Shown piece by piece: positions 26,492 through 35,709 of a stretch of 64,000 bases of DNA. Each line of letters begins with the position of its first letter. Position 1 is the stretch's first letter. This DNA comes from Desulfoarculaceae bacterium (lineage in GTDB: Bacteria > Desulfobacterota > Desulfobulbia > Desulfobulbales > Desulfocapsaceae), in assembly GCA_019429465.1 (NCBI GenBank), contig JAHYIV010000007.1, forward strand, positions 50,532 through 114,531, written 5' to 3'. The notes under the pieces were generated by a model, which made no database searches, was not told where the DNA came from, and saw only the letters and a program-made list of their open reading frames with translations. The translations under genes and the position numbers were made by a program.

Positions 26492-28908
26492 ATGACTGGA
26501 ATCTGATTTATGATACCTTTGAGCCGGAAAAGGAAAACCTGCGGGAGGCCCTCTGCACCCTGGGCAACGGCTATTTCGCCACGCGCGGTGCGTCGCCGGA
26601 ATCGGAAGCAGGCGAGATCCACTACCCGGGCACCTATCTGGCCGGTGGCTATAACCGCTTAAAAACAGAGATCGCCGGCCGGATCGTCGAAAATGAGGAC
26701 CTGGTGAATATGCCCAACTGGCTGCTCACCCGTTTCCGGCCCGAGGGCGGCGACTGGCTCAATCTGCTGGCTGCTGAGATCCTTTCTTATCGCCAGGAAC
26801 TCAACATGAAAAAGGGCCTCCTCACCAGAACGGTGCGCTTCCGGGACAAACAGGGCCGGGAAACCACCCTGAGCCAGCGCCGTTTCGTCCACATGGCAGA
26901 GATGCACCTGGCCGGCCTGGAGACCACCATCATCCCTGAAAACTGGCAGGGGCGGCTCCAGGTCATCTCCAGCCTTGACGGCACCGTCATCAATGCCGGA
27001 GTGGAACGATACAAACAGCTCAACAACAAGCACCTCTCCCCCATCAGCAGCGAGGCGGTTGACGAGGAGACCATCTCGCTGCTGGTGGCCACCAGCCAGT
27101 CCAGGCTGCACGTGGCCCAGGCCGCCAGAATCCGCATCTCCAGCCAGGGGCAGCAGGTGGAGACAGAACGACAGATACTGCAGCAGCCCGGCTATATCGG
27201 CCATGATTTTTTTGTGGAAGCAAGAAAGAAGACCCCGATAACCCTGGAAAAGGTGGTCTCCCTTTTCACCTCCAGGGATTTCGCCATCTCAGAGCCGACC
27301 CTGGAGGCTGTGGAGGCGGTGGCTCAGGCGGGGAGTTTTGAGGAACTTCTGCACAGCCATGCGCTGAAATGGGACCATCTGTGGGATCGCTGCGATATGA
27401 AGCTGCAAAACAGCGACCGGCCTCAGATGATTCTGCGGCTCCACATTTTTCATCTCCTCCAGACGGTGTCCAGAAATTCCATCGAATTGGACACCGGGGT
27501 GCCGGCCAGGGGCTGGCACGGCGAGGCCTACCGGGGCCATATCTTCTGGGACGAGCTGTTCATCTTTCCCTATCTCAACCTGAGGATACCGGTGCTCACC
27601 AAGTCTCTGCTCATGTACCGCTACAGACGGCTGTCCCAGGCCCGGCTGGCGGCCCGGGCAGAAGGCTTGAGCGGCGCCCTTTTCCCCTGGCAGAGCGGCA
27701 GCAACGGCCGTGAAGAAACCCAGCATCTCCACCTCAACCCGAAATCGGGCCGGTGGCTGCCGGACAACACCCATCTGCAGCGCCATGTCAATGCCGCCAT
27801 CGCCTATAATGTCTGGCAATATTACAAGGTCACCGGTGACCGGGAGTTCCTCTCCACCTACGGCGCGGAGATGATCCTGGAAATCGCCCGCTTGCTGGCC
27901 GGCATCACCACCTTCAACCAGGAACTGGACCGCTACGAGATCCTCGGGGTCATGGGACCTGACGAATATCATGACAGCTACCCGGATGCGGCAAAGGCCG
28001 GGCTGGACAACAACGCCTACACCAATGTGATGACCGCCTATGTGCTGCGCACCGCCCTCAAGGCCATTGAGGCCCTGCCTCCCAAAAGGAGGAAGGATCT
28101 GCTGAAACTCCTGGGCCTGGAAGAGGCGGAACTCGCCCGCTGGCCCGATATTGTCGGCAAGATGCGCGTCCCCTTCCATGATGAAAACATTATCAGCCAG
28201 TTCGAGGGATACGATCAGCTGATGGAATTCGACTGGCAGGGGTACCAGAAAAAATATGGGGATATCCAGCGGCTGGACCGGATTCTGGAAGCGGAAGGAG
28301 ACACTCCCAACCGCTACAAGGTTTCTAAACAGGCGGATGTACTCATGCTCTTCTATCTTTTCTCGGCCGAAGAAATGCAGGAGCTCTTCGGTCAGATGGG
28401 CTATGCCTTTGATCCCGCCACCATCCCCGCCAACATCGACTATTATCTGCACCGCAGCTCCCACGGCTCCACCCTGAGCAATATCGTCCATTCCTGGGTA
28501 CTCTCCCGCTCAGATCGCCCCCGCTCCCTGGCGCTTTTCCACAAGAGCCTGGAAAGCGATATTTCCGATATTCAGGGCGGCACCACCCATGAAGGCATTC
28601 ATCTGGGCTCCATGGCCGGCACCGTGGATATTCTGCAGCGCTGTTTCACAGGGCTGGAGTTCCATGATGACATCCTCTTTCTCAATCCGGATATTCCCGA
28701 GGATTTGCCGCAGCTCGCCATGAGGATCAAACACCGGGGCAACTGGTTGACCATTGAACTGACCCCGCAATCCATGACCCTGACCTGCGACCACTGCGAT
28801 CTGGAGGCCTCAAAAGTCTCCTTCCAGAACAAAATCCATCACCTCAATCCCGGAGAAACCCTGACCTTAAGCTGCCCAAAAAAAAATCCCGTTGAGAGCT
28901 CCCTGTGA
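26488..28908 (+). CDS. Glycoside hydrolase family 65 phosphorylase (trehalose/kojibiose/maltose type)
   Basis: 806 residues, normal for bacterial GH65 phosphorylases. The general-acid glutamate lies in VMGPDEYHDSYPD near residue 492. Phosphate-site segment HRSSHGSTLSNIVHSW and the N-terminal beta-sandwich are present. The enzyme cleaves an alpha-glucoside disaccharide with inorganic phosphate to beta-glucose 1-phosphate plus glucose. Given the OtsB and beta-PGM modules just upstream and coupled by ATGA, trehalose is the favoured substrate, though kojibiose or maltose cannot be ruled out. Confidence 0.9.
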   Translation: MNDWNLIYDTFEPEKENLREALCTLGNGYFATRGASPESEAGEIHYPGTYLAGGYNRLKTEIAGRIVENEDLVNMPNWLLTRFRPEGGDWLNLLAAEILSYRQELNMKKGLLTRTVRFRDKQGRETTLSQRRFVHMAEMHLAGLETTIIPENWQGRLQVISSLDGTVINAGVERYKQLNNKHLSPISSEAVDEETISLLVATSQSRLHVAQAARIRISSQGQQVETERQILQQPGYIGHDFFVEARKKTPITLEKVVSLFTSRDFAISEPTLEAVEAVAQAGSFEELLHSHALKWDHLWDRCDMKLQNSDRPQMILRLHIFHLLQTVSRNSIELDTGVPARGWHGEAYRGHIFWDELFIFPYLNLRIPVLTKSLLMYRYRRLSQARLAARAEGLSGALFPWQSGSNGREETQHLHLNPKSGRWLPDNTHLQRHVNAAIAYNVWQYYKVTGDREFLSTYGAEMILEIARLLAGITTFNQELDRYEILGVMGPDEYHDSYPDAAKAGLDNNAYTNVMTAYVLRTALKAIEALPPKRRKDLLKLLGLEEAELARWPDIVGKMRVPFHDENIISQFEGYDQLMEFDWQGYQKKYGDIQRLDRILEAEGDTPNRYKVSKQADVLMLFYLFSAEEMQELFGQMGYAFDPATIPANIDYYLHRSSHGSTLSNIVHSWVLSRSDRPRSLALFHKSLESDISDIQGGTTHEGIHLGSMAGTVDILQRCFTGLEFHDDILFLNPDIPEDLPQLAMRIKHRGNWLTIELTPQSMTLTCDHCDLEASKVSFQNKIHHLNPGETLTLSCPKKNPVESSL

Positions 28909-28945
28909 AAAAGAGTGCTCGGGATATACTGAAGAGAAAAACTAA

Positions 28946-29021
28946 CCCCGGTAAACGGGATAAGTGCCTTTCGCAGCTTATTTTCTTGCAAAAAAAACAA
29001 GAAAATAAGCTGTAAGGCACT
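28946..29021 (+). repeat. Dispersed hairpin repeat, copy B
   Basis: The same leader and outer arms as copy A. The stem is CAGCTTATTTTCTTG and CAAGAAAATAAGCTG: relative to copies A, C and D the fourth base is changed on one arm and its partner on the other, so pairing is preserved. It lies between the GH65 gene and the next ORF. Confidence 0.85.
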
Positions 29022-29049
29022 AAAATCAGGACAAGGGGGGAAGACCACC

Positions 29050-29493
29050 ATGCGTAAGCGAATCATCCCGGCCGGGCACAAGACGGGCAGCGAGCCCGAG
29101 GGCTACTGGCTTAATCTGGAAGAAGCGGCTGAGGTGGAAATCACCTCCGAAGGCCCTGATCATCCCATTGAAAACGCCCTGGTTCCCGGCAGCTCCTCCG
29201 GCTGGCGGGCCGCACAGCCCGGCGATCAGACCATCAGGCTTTTGTTCAGTCAACCGCAAAGATTACAGCGGATCTGGATCCAATTCCTGGAACCCGGTAG
29301 AACCCGCACCCAGCAGTTTGAGCTGCGCTGGTCACCGGACCGCGGCAAGACCTTCCAGCAGATTGTCCGCCAGCAATGGAACTTCAGCCCCCAAGGTAAC
29401 CACGAAGAAATCGAGAATATCCACGTGGATCTCTCGGCAGTCACCCTGCTTGAACTCGCCATCACCCCTGATCTGGGCAGTCAAGAGGCATAA
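29050..29493 (+). CDS. Galactose-binding-like / discoidin-fold small protein
   Basis: 147 residues with no signal peptide. The sequence shows beta-rich alternation typical of F5/8C-like sandwiches: GWRAAQPGDQTIRLLFSQPQRLQRIWIQFLEP, QFELRWSPDRGKTFQQIVRQQWNFSP. A ligand is not predictable. It sits 48 bp before the P-type ATPase gene and may be cotranscribed. The family identification is moderate. Confidence 0.6.
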   Translation: MRKRIIPAGHKTGSEPEGYWLNLEEAAEVEITSEGPDHPIENALVPGSSSGWRAAQPGDQTIRLLFSQPQRLQRIWIQFLEPGRTRTQQFELRWSPDRGKTFQQIVRQQWNFSPQGNHEEIENIHVDLSAVTLLELAITPDLGSQEA

Positions 29494-29540
29494 GCCAGCC
29501 TCCAAGAGCTGCGCCTGGGATAAAGAGAGAAAAGAAACGC

Positions 29541-32270
29541 ATGAAGAAGGATGAGGCCGGTCAGCGGCCCTTGAACGGCAAAGATCCATGGACCATGGAG
29601 GCGACAGAGGCGGTTGCGCACCTCAAGTCAGATCCTGACCAGGGCTTGAGTTCTCAAGAGGCCCGCCGCCGTCTGCACCAATATGGTCACAACCGACTGA
29701 AAGCCAGAAAGCAGCGGCCGGCATGGCGGGTATTGGTGGACCAGTTCATGAATCTTATCGTCTTGCTGCTGGCCGTGGCCGCCGGCATATCTTTCCTCCT
29801 CGGCCAATTACTGGAAGGATTCTCCATCCTGGCGGCCCTGATCATCAATGTGCTTATTGGCTTTGGCACGGAGCTGCGGGCCATCCGCTCCATGGAGGCC
29901 CTGCAGCAGATGACCAGGTTCCATACCAGGGTCCTGCGTGAGGGGCGGATCCGGGAAATCCCCGCCGCGGAACTTGTCCCTGGAGACATTGTGGTTCTGG
30001 AAGGGGGAGACATGATTCCTGCGGACCTCAGACTGATCGAGGCCAACCGGATGCAGGCCGATGAATCCGCCCTCACCGGCGAGTCGGTGCCCGTGACCAA
30101 GGAAATCGACCCCCTGCCGCCGAAGAGGACGCTGGGGGAGCGGACCAACATGCTCTTCAAGGGCACCGCCCTGACCCAGGGCTCCGGAAAGGGAGTGGTG
30201 ACAGCCACCGCTATGGCCACGGAACTGGGCCACATTTCGGAACTGGCCCAGGGGGCGGAAGCGGAAGCATTGACCCCCTTGGAACAGCGCTTGAACATCC
30301 TGGGCCGGAAATTGATCTGGATCACCCTGGGAATCGCCGCCGTCATAGGGGCCACCGGCCTCTTCACCGGCAAAGAGCTGGATCTGATCTTCAAGACCTC
30401 CATCGCCCTGGCTGTTGCCGCCATCCCAGAGGGTTTACCCATTGTGGCCACCATCGCCCTGGCCCGGGGTATGTGGCGGATGGCCCGCAAAAACGCCTTG
30501 GTCAATCGGCTTTCCGCCGTGGAAACCCTCGGCTCAACCAGCATCATCTGCACAGACAAGACCGGCACCCTGACAGAAAACAGGATGACCCTCGCCATGC
30601 TGGTTTTAAACAGCGCCCAGGGGGTGACTCATGTCCAGTGGGATCCGGATGCACAACCGCCCTTTGCCACGGACAGCCACGGGACAGAAACAGAATCCCT
30701 GGCAGAACTCGTTGTCGAGACCCTCACCCTGGGCATGCTGTGCAATAATGGCCAGCTCTCGGAAGATGGGGAAGGGATTGGCGACCCCATGGAGATTGCC
30801 CTGCTGCGAGCCGGAGGCCTGATGGGGCTGCAACGGGAAAAGCTGCTGCAGGCCCAGCCCGAGGAACAGGAGGAGGCCTTCAGGCCGGAAACCAAAATGA
30901 TGGCCACCTGGCACCGCCGGGAGCAGGGCTTTCTGGTGGCGGTGAAAGGGGCGCCTGAGGCCGTACTCCGGGCAGCGGAGTACATTCTAACCCCGGAGTC
31001 GGAGCCCGAGGCCCTGGCTGATGACCGGCGGCAGAAACTCCTGCAGGCCAATGATGCCCTGGCCGCCAGAGGACTCAGGGTGCTGGGGGTGGCCCGCAGG
31101 TTCAGTGAGGCCATGGAAGACGATCCCTACACCTCCCTGGTCTTCCTGGGTTTTGTCGGACTCCTGGATCCACCCAGAAAGGGGATCAAGGAGGTTATCA
31201 AGGATCTCAAGCAGGCCGGAGTGCGGGTGGTGATGGTTACCGGCGATCATCCGGGCACCGCCGCGGCCATAGCTCGGCAACTGAATCTGCCCGGCGATCT
31301 GGAATCGGTAGTGCACGGCAATGACCTGAAGGGCGCTGCCGATTACAGCTCCCAGGAACGACACACCATGCTGCAATCATCCGTTTTTGCCCGCATCTCT
31401 CCTGAGCAGAAACTGGACCTGGTCTCTCTTTTCCAGGCCGATGGTTCCGTGGTGGCCATGACCGGTGACGGCGTCAATGACGCACCCGCCCTGACCAAGG
31501 CCGACATCGGCGTGGCCATGGGCAGACGGGGCACCCAGGTGGCCAGGGAGGCCGCGGATATTGTGCTCAAAGACGACAACTTCGCCACCATCGCCCTCAC
31601 CGTGGAAGAAGGCCGGATCATCTTCAGTAATATCCGCAAGTTTATTGTCTTTCTCCTTTCCGGCAATGTGGGGGCCATCCTCATTGTGGGGGTGGCCATG
31701 CTTTTTGGCACGGTCCTGCCTCTGCTGCCCTTGCAGATCCTCTACCTGAATATGATCAGCGACGTCTTTCCGGCCCTGGCCCTGGGGGTGGGCAAGGGAG
31801 AGCATGCCGTGATGACCATGCCGCCAAGACCTGCCAGCGAACCCGTGGTCACCGGCACCCTCTGGCTGCTCATTGCCGGCTACGGCATCCTTATTGCCGG
31901 CACCGTCCTGGCCGGTTTCTGGATAGCCCTGAGAGAGTGGTCGCTGCCCGCGGAACGGGCGGTGACCATATCCTTTCTCATCCTGGCCTTCACCAGGACA
32001 TGGCATGTGTTCAATATGCGCGATTTCGGCTCCCATCTCCTTTTCAACGATGTGACCCGCAACCCCTTTGCCTGGGGGGCCGTGGCCCTGAGCATCGCCT
32101 TGCTCCTTCTCGCCGTCTATTTCCCCCCCCTGGCCCGGGTATTGACCATGGCGACGCCCAGCACCGGGGAATGGCTCTTTATTCTCGGCATGAGCCTCAT
32201 TCCCCTAATGGTGGTGCAGCTTCTGAAACAGTTCACCTTTCTTAATCCCTTTAAAAAATGGTATCCTTAA
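29541..32270 (+). CDS. P2-type cation-transporting ATPase (PacL/CtpF-like)
   Basis: 909 residues. Actuator motif ALTGESVPV near residue 180, phosphorylation motif CTDKTGTLTENRMT near 339, hinge MTGDGVNDAPAL near 640, and the M4 PEGLP motif (AAIPEGLPIVATIALARG), which is typical of P2 pumps for Ca2+, Na+ or related ions. Ten membrane segments are expected. No N-terminal heavy-metal domain or CPC motif is present, so a copper pump is unlikely. It is of the same type and size as mycobacterial CtpF. RBS AGAGAGAAAAGAAA is weak. Confidence 0.9.
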   Translation: MKKDEAGQRPLNGKDPWTMEATEAVAHLKSDPDQGLSSQEARRRLHQYGHNRLKARKQRPAWRVLVDQFMNLIVLLLAVAAGISFLLGQLLEGFSILAALIINVLIGFGTELRAIRSMEALQQMTRFHTRVLREGRIREIPAAELVPGDIVVLEGGDMIPADLRLIEANRMQADESALTGESVPVTKEIDPLPPKRTLGERTNMLFKGTALTQGSGKGVVTATAMATELGHISELAQGAEAEALTPLEQRLNILGRKLIWITLGIAAVIGATGLFTGKELDLIFKTSIALAVAAIPEGLPIVATIALARGMWRMARKNALVNRLSAVETLGSTSIICTDKTGTLTENRMTLAMLVLNSAQGVTHVQWDPDAQPPFATDSHGTETESLAELVVETLTLGMLCNNGQLSEDGEGIGDPMEIALLRAGGLMGLQREKLLQAQPEEQEEAFRPETKMMATWHRREQGFLVAVKGAPEAVLRAAEYILTPESEPEALADDRRQKLLQANDALAARGLRVLGVARRFSEAMEDDPYTSLVFLGFVGLLDPPRKGIKEVIKDLKQAGVRVVMVTGDHPGTAAAIARQLNLPGDLESVVHGNDLKGAADYSSQERHTMLQSSVFARISPEQKLDLVSLFQADGSVVAMTGDGVNDAPALTKADIGVAMGRRGTQVAREAADIVLKDDNFATIALTVEEGRIIFSNIRKFIVFLLSGNVGAILIVGVAMLFGTVLPLLPLQILYLNMISDVFPALALGVGKGEHAVMTMPPRPASEPVVTGTLWLLIAGYGILIAGTVLAGFWIALREWSLPAERAVTISFLILAFTRTWHVFNMRDFGSHLLFNDVTRNPFAWGAVALSIALLLLAVYFPPLARVLTMATPSTGEWLFILGMSLIPLMVVQLLKQFTFLNPFKKWYP

Positions 32271-32517
32271 TAAAAAACCGCAGAAAAGGTGGTGCCTGAA
32301 CCATAGATTCTCTGGCCAGGACGCCCTGGCCCCCAAGGAGCCGGCCGAGATGATCCGGCGGCGGAGCTGGCAAAACCCCTTTGCAACAGTGCTTTCCCAC
32401 TCAATCTGCACGGGAGAGGATACCAACCAGCAGGGAAAGAATGGCCCATGGAATTACCTGCCGCGCTTGCGATAAAAGGGCGGTGCAACCATCAACACCA
32501 TGACAAGGAGGAGACGC

Positions 32518-32808
32518 ATGAGTGACAAAAAACTGTCCCAACAGAAGAAACAGGCCCAGCTGGACGAATGGAAGGCTGAGGTCGACAAACTGAGGGCCAG
32601 GCTGTCTGGAGCTACTGCCGAGGCACAACTGAAGATGAAGGAGCAGATCAAGACCCTGGAAAAAAAGATTGAAGAGGGCAAGGCCAAAGTGGCCGAAATT
32701 GCCGCCGCTCAAGAGGACGCGTGGGAGTCGATAAAGGACAGGGTGGAATCCGGCTGGAAATCGTTGAAGTCCAGTGTAAGTGACATCATCGCGAAGTTCA
32801 AAAAATAA
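32518..32808 (+). CDS. Small coiled-coil protein
   Basis: 96 residues from ATG 32518 with AAGGAGGAGA upstream (the track starts earlier at 32500). Highly charged heptad-like helix (KKQAQLDEWKAEVDKLRARL, LKMKEQIKTLEKKIEEGKAK) with an amphipathic tail. No cysteine and no signal. No characterised family was recognised. Its position inside the stress cluster suggests a structural or stress role. Confidence 0.7.
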   Translation: MSDKKLSQQKKQAQLDEWKAEVDKLRARLSGATAEAQLKMKEQIKTLEKKIEEGKAKVAEIAAAQEDAWESIKDRVESGWKSLKSSVSDIIAKFKK

Positions 32809-32813
32809 GCCTT

Positions 32814-32849
32814 GCCTGACCCCCGGTTCAGCGGACCAGGGGGTCAGGC
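32814..32849 (+). terminator. Strong hairpin between the coiled-coil and pfkB genes
   Basis: GCCTGACCCCC and GGGGGTCAGGC form a perfect 11-bp stem with a 14-base loop, directly after the stop codon. No T-tract follows, so it may be a processing or attenuation hairpin. Confidence 0.5.
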
Positions 32850-32916
32850 AGCAGCGATGATCTCCGGCAGACAAACCGCGACCTTGATCCATGGGCCGCT
32901 GCAGGGAGGACAATTC

Positions 32917-33852
32917 ATGAAAACCATCGTGACCATAAACATAAACCCGGTAATCGATAAGAGCTCAAGCGTTGAGCATGTCGTCGCCGAGCGAAAGCTG
33001 TACTGCAAACCCCCTCGTTTTGAGCCCGGAGGAGGAGGGATCAATGTCAGCCGGGCCATAAAAAAACTGGGCGGGGAATCCATGCTCCTTTACCCCGCAG
33101 GGGGCCTGACCGGAGCACGACTGCAACAACTTCTGGATCAGGAAGGCTTAAACCATCGGCCGTTTCCCATTGAGGGATTGATCCGGGAGAGTCTGGTCAT
33201 CCTGGAGGAATCCACCGGCCAACAGTATCGTTTTGGCATGCCGGGACCGGAGCTTCAGCAACAAGAATGGCAACAATTTTTTGACGAAATATCGTCCATA
33301 GAGCCCGCACCCGATTATCTGGTAGCCAGCGGCAGCCTTCCTCCCGGTGTACCCGCTGACTTTTATGCCCGGGTGGCGCGCAGAGGCAAGGAAAGGGGCG
33401 CAAAAGTGATCATCGACGTTTCGGGTGCTGCCCTGAAAGAGGCCCTCCAGGAAGGCGTCTATCTGATCAAGCCCAATGTCGGTGAATTCAGAGACCTGGT
33501 CGGGGAGGATATCAAAGAGAAATCACAGATCATGGCGGAGGCCCGGAAGATGGTCAAGAGCGGCCAGTGCGAGGTGCTGGTCATCTCCCTTGGCGCTGCC
33601 GGCGCCCTGATGGTTTCGGAGGAGTTCAGCGAACACATCCTGCCGCCGACCGTGCCGATTGTCAGCAAGGTCGGGGCCGGAGACAGCATGGTGGCAGGTA
33701 TCGTCCTGAGCCTGGCCCGGGGCAAGGCGCTCAGAGACTCCATCCTCTTCGGTGTGGCAGCCGGCACAGCGGCCGTTATGACACCGGGAACGGAATTGTG
33801 CCGGAGGGAAGATGCCGAAAGGATCTTTGGAGACATAGCTTCAGGATCGTGA
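32917..33852 (+). CDS. PfkB-family sugar kinase (6-phosphofructokinase II / 1-phosphofructokinase-like)
   Basis: 311 residues from ATG 32917 with AGGGAGGA upstream; the track's TTG at 32812 lies in the preceding hairpin. PfkB signatures: FEPGGGGINVSRAIKKLGG near the N-terminus and the catalytic VSKVGAGDSMVAGIVLSLARG, with the base Asp in AGDS. The start TIVTININPVIDKS fits the tagatose/fructose-phosphate kinase branch, so 6-phosphofructokinase activity is likely. It lies in the stress cluster, like the mycobacterial DosR-regulated PfkB. Confidence 0.88.
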   Translation: MKTIVTININPVIDKSSSVEHVVAERKLYCKPPRFEPGGGGINVSRAIKKLGGESMLLYPAGGLTGARLQQLLDQEGLNHRPFPIEGLIRESLVILEESTGQQYRFGMPGPELQQQEWQQFFDEISSIEPAPDYLVASGSLPPGVPADFYARVARRGKERGAKVIIDVSGAALKEALQEGVYLIKPNVGEFRDLVGEDIKEKSQIMAEARKMVKSGQCEVLVISLGAAGALMVSEEFSEHILPPTVPIVSKVGAGDSMVAGIVLSLARGKALRDSILFGVAAGTAAVMTPGTELCRREDAERIFGDIASGS

Positions 33853-34007
33853 AGAATGCCTGACAGAGCAGCCAGGGAGGCCGGTGGAAGCGCATGGGAA
33901 TATCTGCAGACAGGCGGCCCCAGACGACTTAGGCCGCGTTGAAGCGAGTGGTGATTTTAAAACCTCCCACCATTGACAGGAGTTTTTTTCTCATAAACAG
34001 GACCCTG

Positions 34008-34727
34008 ATGAAAAGTAACATAATGCCAGAAGCGGAAGAATCAAAAAGCGGTGCCCGTGATGAAAGCTGGGTACATAAATGGCTCGGCCGGACACTCCTG
34101 ATCATCATGGGCGCTGAATGGTTTCTCCTGCTGCTGGATGGCCGCTGGTTATCCATGTTTCTGGTCACCATGATTATAGCTGCCCTTATTGCTCCAACGC
34201 TCTTCCGCAGGAAGCTCGACGTGGACATCCCTGTAGAGTTTCACTTCATGGCCGTCATCTTTATTTTCGCCTCTCTCTACCTCGGAGAGGTGCAAAGTTT
34301 CTATCAACGTTTCTGGTGGTGGGATATTGTCCTGCACGCATCGGCCGGCCTGTTGATGGGGATAACAGGTTTTTTACTGGTCTATCTTCTCAATGAAAGT
34401 AAACGGGTAGAACTGCATATGACACCCGGCTTCATCTCCTTGTTTGCCTTTTTCTTTGCCGTTACCATCGGCACTGTGTGGGAGATTTTTGAATTTGCCA
34501 TGGATCAGCTCTTTGGCCTCAACATGCAGAAACCGATGCTGGGTGATCCTTCCGGCCTGACCGACACTATGTGGGATATCATTGTCAATGCGATTGGTGC
34601 CTTTATCATCAGCTTTATGGGATGGCGGTACCTGAAGCGACAACAGATATTTTTCGTAAGAAATTGGATTCGAAGGTTTATTCAAAAGAATCCATCTTTG
34701 TTTCATAAGGGACGCCGAAAGAGCTGA
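34008..34727 (+). CDS. DUF2238/YjdF-like integral membrane protein
   Basis: 239 residues from ATG 34008, which has ACAGGA upstream (the track begins at a TTG, 33939). Six or so membrane segments. Conserved blocks WWWDIVLHASAGLLMG, GTVWEIFEFAMDQLFGLNMQ and DTMWDIIVNAIGAF are characteristic of this uncharacterised family. It ends the 23.7-34.7 kb co-directional cluster. Function unknown. Confidence 0.72.
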   Translation: MKSNIMPEAEESKSGARDESWVHKWLGRTLLIIMGAEWFLLLLDGRWLSMFLVTMIIAALIAPTLFRRKLDVDIPVEFHFMAVIFIFASLYLGEVQSFYQRFWWWDIVLHASAGLLMGITGFLLVYLLNESKRVELHMTPGFISLFAFFFAVTIGTVWEIFEFAMDQLFGLNMQKPMLGDPSGLTDTMWDIIVNAIGAFIISFMGWRYLKRQQIFFVRNWIRRFIQKNPSLFHKGRRKS

Positions 34728-34825
34728 CACCCTTGTTATCCTTCCCGTCATCTGCCACCAATTCAGCCACAACCCCTACCTGATAGAGGAATAATCGATA
34801 CCGGCTCCAGGAAAACTCAAAAATT

Positions 34826-35503
34826 TCAGGCGGCCTGTGCGGAGAGCACGCCCTGACTCATGGAAAAAACTCTGGCGCCCTTTTGGGTAGCGGCCAGATT
34901 GCTGTTATGGGTGACAACCACGAAGGTGGTCCCTTTGGCGTTGTACCGGCTGAACAGGTCGAGGATGTCTCTCTCGGTCTCTTCGTCGAGGTCGCCTGTG
35001 GGCTCATCGGCCAGAATGATGTCCGGCTGATTGATGAAAGAACGGGCGATGGCCACCCGGCGCTGCTGGCCGCCGGAAAGCTGGGACGGAAAAGAATTTT
35101 CTCTGTCGGCCAGCCCGACCTCCGCGAGGATCTCCCTGGCCATCGCCCTGTTACCTGCGGGATTCAGGCTGAAGGTCATGGGCAGGAGAATGTTTTCCAT
35201 CACGGTAAGGGTAGGAATCAGGCTGGCGAACTGGAAGATGAATCCGATCCGGCTGTTGCGCATGGTGGACAGGTCGTTATCAGACTGCTGCCAGTTCTCC
35301 TCCCCGTCCACCAGCACTTGACCGCGATCCGGAGTAGTCAAGCCACCGATCAGGCTCAGGAGGGTTGTTTTACCCGAACCGGAGTGACCGAGGATCACAA
35401 CAAACTCCCCCCTGCTGATACTGAGATTGACATTATCGACGGCAAAAACCGGCTTCTTTTCGACCAGATAGGTTTTGGTCAATTCCCTGCATTCGATCAT
35501 CAT
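34826..35503 (-). CDS. ABC transporter ATP-binding protein (MacB/LolD type)
   Basis: About 225 residues from ATG-ATG at 35503; an in-frame ATG at 35515 is also possible. Walker A GHSGSGKTTL, signature LSGGQQRR, Walker B ILADEPTGDLDE and switch His in VVVVTHNS are intact. The type energises FtsX/MacB-like permeases. A fitting permease is encoded divergently at 36984-38174, on the other side of the haem-propeller gene, with no other ABC partner nearby. The divergent promoter region holds a RegA-like box. Confidence 0.88.
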   Translation of the reverse strand: MMIECRELTKTYLVEKKPVFAVDNVNLSISRGEFVVILGHSGSGKTTLLSLIGGLTTPDRGQVLVDGEENWQQSDNDLSTMRNSRIGFIFQFASLIPTLTVMENILLPMTFSLNPAGNRAMAREILAEVGLADRENSFPSQLSGGQQRRVAIARSFINQPDIILADEPTGDLDEETERDILDLFSRYNAKGTTFVVVTHNSNLAATQKGARVFSMSQGVLSAQAA

Positions 35504-35524
35504 GACTGTCACCATTATTTTTTT

Positions 35525-35570
35525 TTGGCAAAAGAAAAAATTTTCTTGCCAATATACCACCTCGTGGTAT
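35525..35570. promoter_or_regulatory. Two dyads in the divergent promoter region
   Basis: TTGGCAA...TTGCCAA arms flank an A/T core (35525-35552), and ATACCAC-CTC-GTGGTAT (35554-35570) is a perfect 7-bp dyad. Both lie between the ABC ATPase start and the RegA-like box. They are candidate operators or a bidirectional terminator; no regulator is assigned. Confidence 0.4.
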
Positions 35571-35585
35571 TATCGCAATAAGGGA

Positions 35586-35602
35586 TGTGACAATTTGTCG
35601 CA
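35586..35602. promoter_or_regulatory. RegA/PrrA-type box in the divergent ABC / haem-propeller promoter
   Basis: TGTGACAATTTGTCGCA differs from the 1775-1791 palindrome at one arm position plus the symmetric centre. GTGAC-N5-GTCGC keeps most of the GCGNC-N5-GNCGC pattern. It is 108 bp before the propeller gene start and about 85 bp upstream of the ATPase start. Confidence 0.55.
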
Positions 35603-35709
35603 CCTACCCGGCCATCCCGTACGGAGCGGGATTAAAATGGCTGGACAAGTACCACAGAAGCCTGGCTCAGGTCAAAAACACAGCAAACTCTTTCAAGGAG
35701 ACGAACAGG

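Noticed and set aside
27289-28491. 400-residue minus-strand ORF
   Set aside because: Antisense shadow of the GH65 gene, without motifs.
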